DNA from: CAZDDW01 sp043811105
Lineage (GTDB): Bacteria; Patescibacteriota; Patescibacteriia; UBA9934; CAZDDW01
Direction: 5' to 3'
Length of the DNA stretch: 9,039 bases
Assembly: GCA_043811105.1 (NCBI GenBank)
Contig: JBDRNK010000038.1
Span: 1 to 9,039 of the forward strand
Below, piece after piece: positions 5,780-9,039 of this stretch. Positions within the stretch are counted from its first letter, which is position 1; each line of letters opens with the position of its first letter. The notes under the pieces were generated by a model that worked only from the letters and a program-made list of their open reading frames with translations, made no database searches and was not told the DNA's origin. A program made the translations under genes and the position numbers.

Positions 5780-5801
5780 TTCTTACCCAATTTATTGAGG
5801 T
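5780..5801. repeat. 22-bp direct repeat, left copy
   Basis: This 22-bp block recurs at 5895-5916 with a single difference (A5798 against G). Its core CCCAATTTATTGRGG is itself a short inverted repeat (CCCAA, loop TTTA, TTGGG in the right copy). The two copies flank the M23 terminator and the left REP of RAYT unit 2, 115 bp apart. Confidence 0.85.
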
Positions 5802-5803
5802 AT

Positions 5804-5832
5804 GCCTGACGAACTAAACGTCAGGCTTTTTT
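5804..5832 (+). terminator. Intrinsic terminator of the M23 lipoprotein gene
   Basis: GCCTGACG (5804-5811) and CGTCAGGC (5819-5826) form a perfect 8-bp stem with loop AACTAAA, followed by six T (5827-5832). It lies 25 nt after the TGA stop. Confidence 0.95.
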
Positions 5833-5840
5833 ATCACAAC

Positions 5841-5890
5841 GGAACCCCGTACCAGACTATAATCGGTACGGGCAGGCAAGTTCCCCAAGA
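5841..5890. repeat. Left REP of RAYT unit 2
   Basis: CCCGTACC (5846-5853) and GGTACGGG (5865-5872) form a perfect 8-bp stem with an 11-nt loop. An outer stem GGAAC/GTTCC (5841-5845, 5880-5884) stacks on it, leaving CAGGCAA (5873-5879) bulged on one side. The hairpin-plus-single-stranded-guide layout is what RAYT/IS200 enzymes recognise. Confidence 0.8.
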
Positions 5891-5894
5891 AGTT

Positions 5895-5916
5895 TTCTTA
5901 CCCAATTTATTGGGGT
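5895..5916. repeat. 22-bp direct repeat, right copy
   Basis: This matches 5780-5801 at 21 of 22 positions. It ends 22 bp before the start codon of the second RAYT, so it lies between the left REP and the gene and may contribute to its promoter region (TATATT at 5918-5923 follows directly). Confidence 0.85.
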
Positions 5917-5938
5917 TATATTATTTAAGATAAAACTT

Positions 5939-6559
5939 ATGCCACGATATTTTCTAAACAATATATATTATTTTGTGACTGTACCAACTTTAAATCGAAG
6001 ACCGTTTTTTATACACAAAGAACCAAAGCAATTTTTGCTTAATAAACTGAAAGAGATATTGAATAAATTTGAAATAACAGATTATGATTTTGCAATAATG
6101 AACAACCACTATCATTTTATTGGGTATTTTCAACAAGGTAATTTAATTCCACAGATATTGAAAAAAGTTAATGGGCCATCAGCTATATTCACAAATAAGT
6201 ATTTAGATCGAAGCAGTGGTATCTGGGGCGACTATCATATTTACATTGCCTCAACAGAACAAATATATGAACGTATTCGAGGATATGTGATTGGTAATCC
6301 GCTTAAGCATAAAGAAGTTAACTCTTTAAGTTCATTGGAACAGTATCCGTTTAGCTCATTTATGAAACTGGTTAATGAATTTGGTCGTGAATATGTCGAA
6401 GAATTAGTCAATTCAGTGATAAGTATGGATGAAGATCAGTATTTTAATTTTACAACGGGAATGAATTCCCTGAGAAGAGAACAGGACGGGAATCACGTAC
6501 CAAACCATCGTCGGTACGGGGCAGGCAAGTTCCCTGAGAAAGAGACAAGACGGGAATGA
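5939..6559 (+). CDS. REP-associated tyrosine transposase (Y1/HUH family), copy 2, divergent subfamily
   Basis: This is a 206-aa single-strand nickase/transposase of the RAYT group, only distantly like copy 1. It starts MPRYFLNNIYYFVTVPT, the form seen in 'YFVT' RAYTs. The HUH motif is NNHYHFI (His57, His59). KKVNGPSAIFTNKY is the middle helix, and GIWGDYHIYIAST replaces the GHLFQGRFKS of copy 1. Tyr110 (EQIYERIRGYVIGNPLKHK) is the probable catalytic tyrosine, 51-53 residues after the HUH. All core residues are present. The recognisable domain ends near EDQYFNF (about residue 171). The last 34 or so residues are read through the right-hand REP array, and the stop codon lies in its third repeat. 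No Shine-Dalgarno is seen; TATATT at 5918-5923 suggests a nearly leaderless mRNA. The gene is AT-rich. Confidence 0.9.
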   Translation: MPRYFLNNIYYFVTVPTLNRRPFFIHKEPKQFLLNKLKEILNKFEITDYDFAIMNNHYHFIGYFQQGNLIPQILKKVNGPSAIFTNKYLDRSSGIWGDYHIYIASTEQIYERIRGYVIGNPLKHKEVNSLSSLEQYPFSSFMKLVNEFGREYVEELVNSVISMDEDQYFNFTTGMNSLRREQDGNHVPNHRRYGAGKFPEKETRRE

Positions 6560-6571
6560 ATTCCCTGAGAA
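6455..6571. repeat. Three-copy REP array (short-long-short) right of RAYT 2
   Basis: Two identical 22-bp short copies (6455-6476 and 6550-6571) each hold GGGAA-TGAA-TTCCC. Between them is a long copy (6486-6540) with the same outer parts plus an inner hairpin: CGTACC (6496-6501), an 11-nt loop, GGTACG (6513-6518), then GGGCAGGCAAG. The linkers are both 9 nt and similar (GAGAACAGG, AGAGACAAG). The first two copies are translated as the C-terminus of the transposase, and its TGA (6557-6559) lies in the third. Confidence 0.85.
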
Positions 6572-6610
6572 AACCACGCTTATTTTTACACAGCCAAAAA
6601 ATTAAAAAAT

Positions 6611-6628
6611 ATGCTATACTTATAGCAT
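6611..6628 (+). promoter_or_regulatory. Symmetric extended -10 promoter of the VirB6-like gene
   Basis: TGCTATACT (6612-6620) is a full extended -10 (TGnTATACT). TTTACA at 6585-6590 is 24 bp away, too far for a standard -35. The -10 sits in a perfect inverted repeat, ATGCTATA (6611-6618), CT, TATAGCAT (6621-6628). A start near 6627 would leave only a few nucleotides before the ATG at 6631, so the mRNA is essentially leaderless, consistent with the absence of a Shine-Dalgarno. Confidence 0.65.
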
Positions 6629-6630
6629 CT

Positions 6631-9039
6631 ATGAATCGCTTTTTCTTACGCGTTGTAGCACAATTTTTAAGGCTGAAAGAACACCATCCAAGAAAGTGGA
6701 AGTTTGGTGTAGCTTTTGTATTAATTGCCGCTGTTGTTTTAATAATCACTGAACCAAGCTTAGTTCAAGCAGGAGAAAACCCACCGGTAGCCACACCAGC
6801 ACCAACTTCCAACAGTGGCGTTGGCTTTTTTGAAAATGCCCTTGTTTGGCTGGCTGGCTTTTTAGTTACCATGGCTCGTGTTGTTGGTCTGATTGTAGTT
6901 GCCTTGATTAACCTGGTCATTGTTCCGATCATGCAATACAACGAATTTTCTTCATCACCGGTGATCGGAGCCGGTTGGTCAATTGTTCGCGACACAGTCA
7001 ATATCGGTTTTGTCATTATTATGCTCTTAATCGCTTTTGGTACGATTATCGGTGGTACTGAAGGAAAACTTGGTCAGCGCTTTGCCTGGAAACAGACCTT
7101 ACCTAAATTATTGATCGCAGCAATTTTGATCAACTTTAGTCGCATGTTTTGCGGAATCATGATTGATGTCGGTCAGGTGATCATGTTTACTTTTGTTAAC
7201 GCTATCAAAGATGTGGCTGGTGGAAACTTCATTCAAATGCTTGGTTTAGCTAAGATTTTGAATTTGGATGCAAACATGGTTAAGGATATGGTTTCAAAAG
7301 ATCAAGGACTGGAAGCCTTTGATTTGCTGGGAGCGGCTTTTGCTGCCCTGGTTATGATGTCCATTGTTTTGCTTTCTTTAATGGGGATCATGATTATTTT
7401 AGTAATGAGAATAGTCTTGCTTTGGATTTTGGTTGTTCTTTCACCGATTGCTTTCTTTTTCCTTGGAGCCAAGCAGGTGATTGGAGGAGATATGGATCCG
7501 TACACCAAATGGTGGAAACAGTTTTCTTCAACCGTGGCCATTGGTCCGGTGTTGGTTTTTTTCTTGTGGCTGGCTTTGGCTGTGGCTGGATCTGGAAGTA
7601 TTGCTGCTAAGGAAAGTTTTCCTGTATCAAATGTTCCTGGAGTAGCCGGTGATAAGTTAAATCCAGCTTCTATCCCGATTGAGGCTTTTCAAATGGATAA
7701 TTTAATCAGCTTTGTTATTGGAATTGCCATGATTTGGGTTGGAATTGATGCTGCTCTGCAGATCGCTGAAGGTATGCCCGGACAAGTTAGTGGTATGGTT
7801 AAGAAATTGGTTCAACCAGGAACAATGGCAACAGCAATTAAAAGAGCAACCTTGGGAACTGTTGGTGCTGGTGTTGCTGCCGGTGGTGCTGCTGCCGGAT
7901 TAGCTGCCGGTGGAGCTCGCTTGGCTGGTAAGGGTGTTCGTGGTGGTGTAGGTCTAGCTAGCTGGACTGCAAAAAAAGCCATGCCTTTTGCTTCTCAAAT
8001 TCCACTTGGCTCAGGAGGTCAAAAAGTTGGTGATCTTGGAAAAATAGCCAAGACAAGAGTTGCCAAATTTGGTGAAGGATTAAAGGATAAAGGCATACTT
8101 GGTCAAATAGCCGGTGAAGCTCTTGAATCAAAAGCCACGGCAAGTTTACAGGCTGAGCATAAAAAAGATCGAGATGCCATGGACGAACATACTCCAGGTT
8201 TTGCCGGTAAGAGCCAGGCGGAAATGATGAAAATTATCCGTGGTCCGGCTTTTTCTGAAAAAGCTCGAGCTAGAAAGCGTGCGGCCTTGTTTCATGTAAA
8301 AACCAAAACCATCATGCGTAATCAGACCAGCGGAGCTGAAATGGAAGAGATCAATCGAATGTCTGAACAAGAGGGTTTGAGCGATATCGTTGCCGGAGAC
8401 GATACAAAAAAGAAAGCTTTGCGTTCTGCCAATGTTGCTCGCGCTGAAACTATGAACGATGCTCAATGGACAGCGGCAACAGCAAATATGGCTGATGATA
8501 AAGAAATTGCCAAATCACTTGATGCTAATTCGATTACTAATGACCCTGACGGCCGAATGATGCAACGCTTGCAGAATATGCAAATCAATGATCGTGGAAC
8601 CATGCGTAACGGTCAAGATTATCTAGCGCTTCATGGCAGTCGAGATATGCGAGCTGCGATTGCGGATAATGATGAAGATGGTTTGACCATGAGGGCAGCT
8701 GAACGACTGGCTCAAAGAGATGGGGTAAACGAAGCTCAGGCACTTGAACGAGCAACCAATGCTTCACACGCAGAGAAAAAATACATGGCTGGTGATACTG
8801 GCTTTATGACTGCTGAATCTTTGTCAGCAAATAACGGTGCACTTGCCAACACTATTGCCACGGATACAAATAATCCAAATAAAGCCGCTGTTTTAGATCA
8901 TATCAATAATAGCCCGGTTTTACAGACCGCTTTTATTGATCAGACCGAAGCCGTGGTTAATAATCCAGCAACTCCTCCAGCAGAAGCTGATGAAGTTCGT
9001 GCGTCACGACATATTGCAACTTCCAGAGGAAATACTGGC
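6631..9039 (+). CDS. VirB6/TrbL-like polytopic membrane protein of a T4SS-like apparatus (3' truncated by window)
   Basis: The first 803 residues are visible, with no stop. The reading frame runs to the last base. A signal or first membrane segment spans about 25-47 (ending LVQA), then a Pro-rich loop (PPVATPAPTS). Further membrane segments lie near 68-101, 122-141, 158-178, 232-256, 258-281, 303-321 and 357-377. The stretch GWSIVRDTVNIGF...LPKLLIAAILINFSRMFCGIMIDVGQ (115-183, shown in part) is typical of the VirB6/TrbL-like inner-membrane channel component common in Patescibacteria. A Gly/Ala-rich hinge (about 409-430) follows, then a very long, Ala/Met/Asp-rich, probably helical cytoplasmic part (430-803 and beyond) that I cannot assign. 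The ATG at 6631 is the first start after the promoter. Partners (VirB4 ATPase, pilin) would be expected outside the window. The family call is good; the substrate (DNA uptake, conjugation or pilus) is unknown. Confidence 0.85.
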   Translation, partial: MNRFFLRVVAQFLRLKEHHPRKWKFGVAFVLIAAVVLIITEPSLVQAGENPPVATPAPTSNSGVGFFENALVWLAGFLVTMARVVGLIVVALINLVIVPIMQYNEFSSSPVIGAGWSIVRDTVNIGFVIIMLLIAFGTIIGGTEGKLGQRFAWKQTLPKLLIAAILINFSRMFCGIMIDVGQVIMFTFVNAIKDVAGGNFIQMLGLAKILNLDANMVKDMVSKDQGLEAFDLLGAAFAALVMMSIVLLSLMGIMIILVMRIVLLWILVVLSPIAFFFLGAKQVIGGDMDPYTKWWKQFSSTVAIGPVLVFFLWLALAVAGSGSIAAKESFPVSNVPGVAGDKLNPASIPIEAFQMDNLISFVIGIAMIWVGIDAALQIAEGMPGQVSGMVKKLVQPGTMATAIKRATLGTVGAGVAAGGAAAGLAAGGARLAGKGVRGGVGLASWTAKKAMPFASQIPLGSGGQKVGDLGKIAKTRVAKFGEGLKDKGILGQIAGEALESKATASLQAEHKKDRDAMDEHTPGFAGKSQAEMMKIIRGPAFSEKARARKRAALFHVKTKTIMRNQTSGAEMEEINRMSEQEGLSDIVAGDDTKKKALRSANVARAETMNDAQWTAATANMADDKEIAKSLDANSITNDPDGRMMQRLQNMQINDRGTMRNGQDYLALHGSRDMRAAIADNDEDGLTMRAAERLAQRDGVNEAQALERATNASHAEKKYMAGDTGFMTAESLSANNGALANTIATDTNNPNKAAVLDHINNSPVLQTAFIDQTEAVVNNPATPPAEADEVRASRHIATSRGNTG

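Larger units (their letters stand above)
5841..6571 (+). mobile_element. RAYT unit 2: second REP-associated transposase with its own REP family
   Basis: The unit runs from the REP copy on the left (5841-5890) through the transposase gene to the three-copy array on the right (6455-6571). The left REP and the long right copy share GTACCA, GGTACGGG, CAGGCAAGTTCCC and AGAA in order and orientation. This repeat family has no similarity to that of unit 1. The coding part is AT-rich, while the REPs are more GC-rich. The ends are inferred from the repeats. Confidence 0.75.

Noticed and set aside
6455..6571. CRISPR array of three repeats
   Set aside because: Repeat lengths differ (22 and 55 bp), linkers are 9 nt and similar to each other, and no cas gene is near; this is a REP array.
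6585..6620. TTTACA as -35 for the VirB6-like promoter
   Set aside because: The distance to TATACT is 24 bp; the TG extension makes a -35 unnecessary.
7302..8767. Several ORFs opposite or in other frames of the VirB6-like gene
   Set aside because: They are shadows of one long open frame from 6631 to the window end with clear membrane-protein character.

Overview
The window most likely comes from a Patescibacteria/CPR-type bacterium. This is inferred mainly from the truncated gene at the right edge, whose multi-pass VirB6/TrbL-like protein (GW-IVRD-N-F ... LPKLLIAAILINFSR) matches the polytopic T4SS-like protein common in those genomes. Supporting signs are a lipoprotein carrying DGTL...VYVV...PI repeats and several genes with little or no Shine-Dalgarno sequence. 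Four complete genes end in TGA and none has an internal TGA, so the standard bacterial code is used rather than the TGA=Gly code of Gracilibacteria. No marker gene fixes the lineage.

Layout. (1) 42-2138, minus strand: a 698-aa membrane protein of unknown function with a CPHC motif, driven by a clean TTGACA-N17-TACGAT promoter. (2) 2139-2327: a divergent promoter region; the plus-strand mRNA appears to begin with a strong hairpin followed by a T-rich tract. (3) 2328-2588: an 86-aa single-pass membrane or secreted protein, closed by an intrinsic terminator. (4) 2641-3298: a REP-associated tyrosine transposase (RAYT, Y1/HUH family) with its palindromic repeats, followed by a second strong terminator. 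(5) 3364-3861: about 500 bases without a convincing gene. The right-hand two thirds form a chain of hairpins that looks like a long structured 5' leader or a separate ncRNA, and the last hairpin takes in part of the next gene's ribosome binding site. (6) 3862-5778: a large secreted M23 metallopeptidase lipoprotein with two copies of a DGTL-type repeat, an Asp-rich linker and a C-terminal beta-rich domain, followed by a textbook terminator. (7) 5841-6571: a second, unrelated RAYT with its own REP family, one copy on the left and a short-long-short array on the right. (8) 6611-9039+: a symmetric extended -10 promoter and the VirB6/TrbL-like gene, which runs off the window.

The genes look like independently transcribed units rather than an operon: the first is divergent, two others end in their own terminators, and the RAYTs are AT-rich insertions between them. 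The shared theme of the non-mobile genes is the cell envelope (membrane protein, small anchored protein, cell-wall hydrolase lipoprotein, T4SS-like channel component). The two most unusual features are (a) the structured leader before the M23 lipoprotein and (b) that both RAYTs, from different subfamilies, have their stop codon inside their own right-end REP, so their C-terminal tails are written by the repeats they presumably process.
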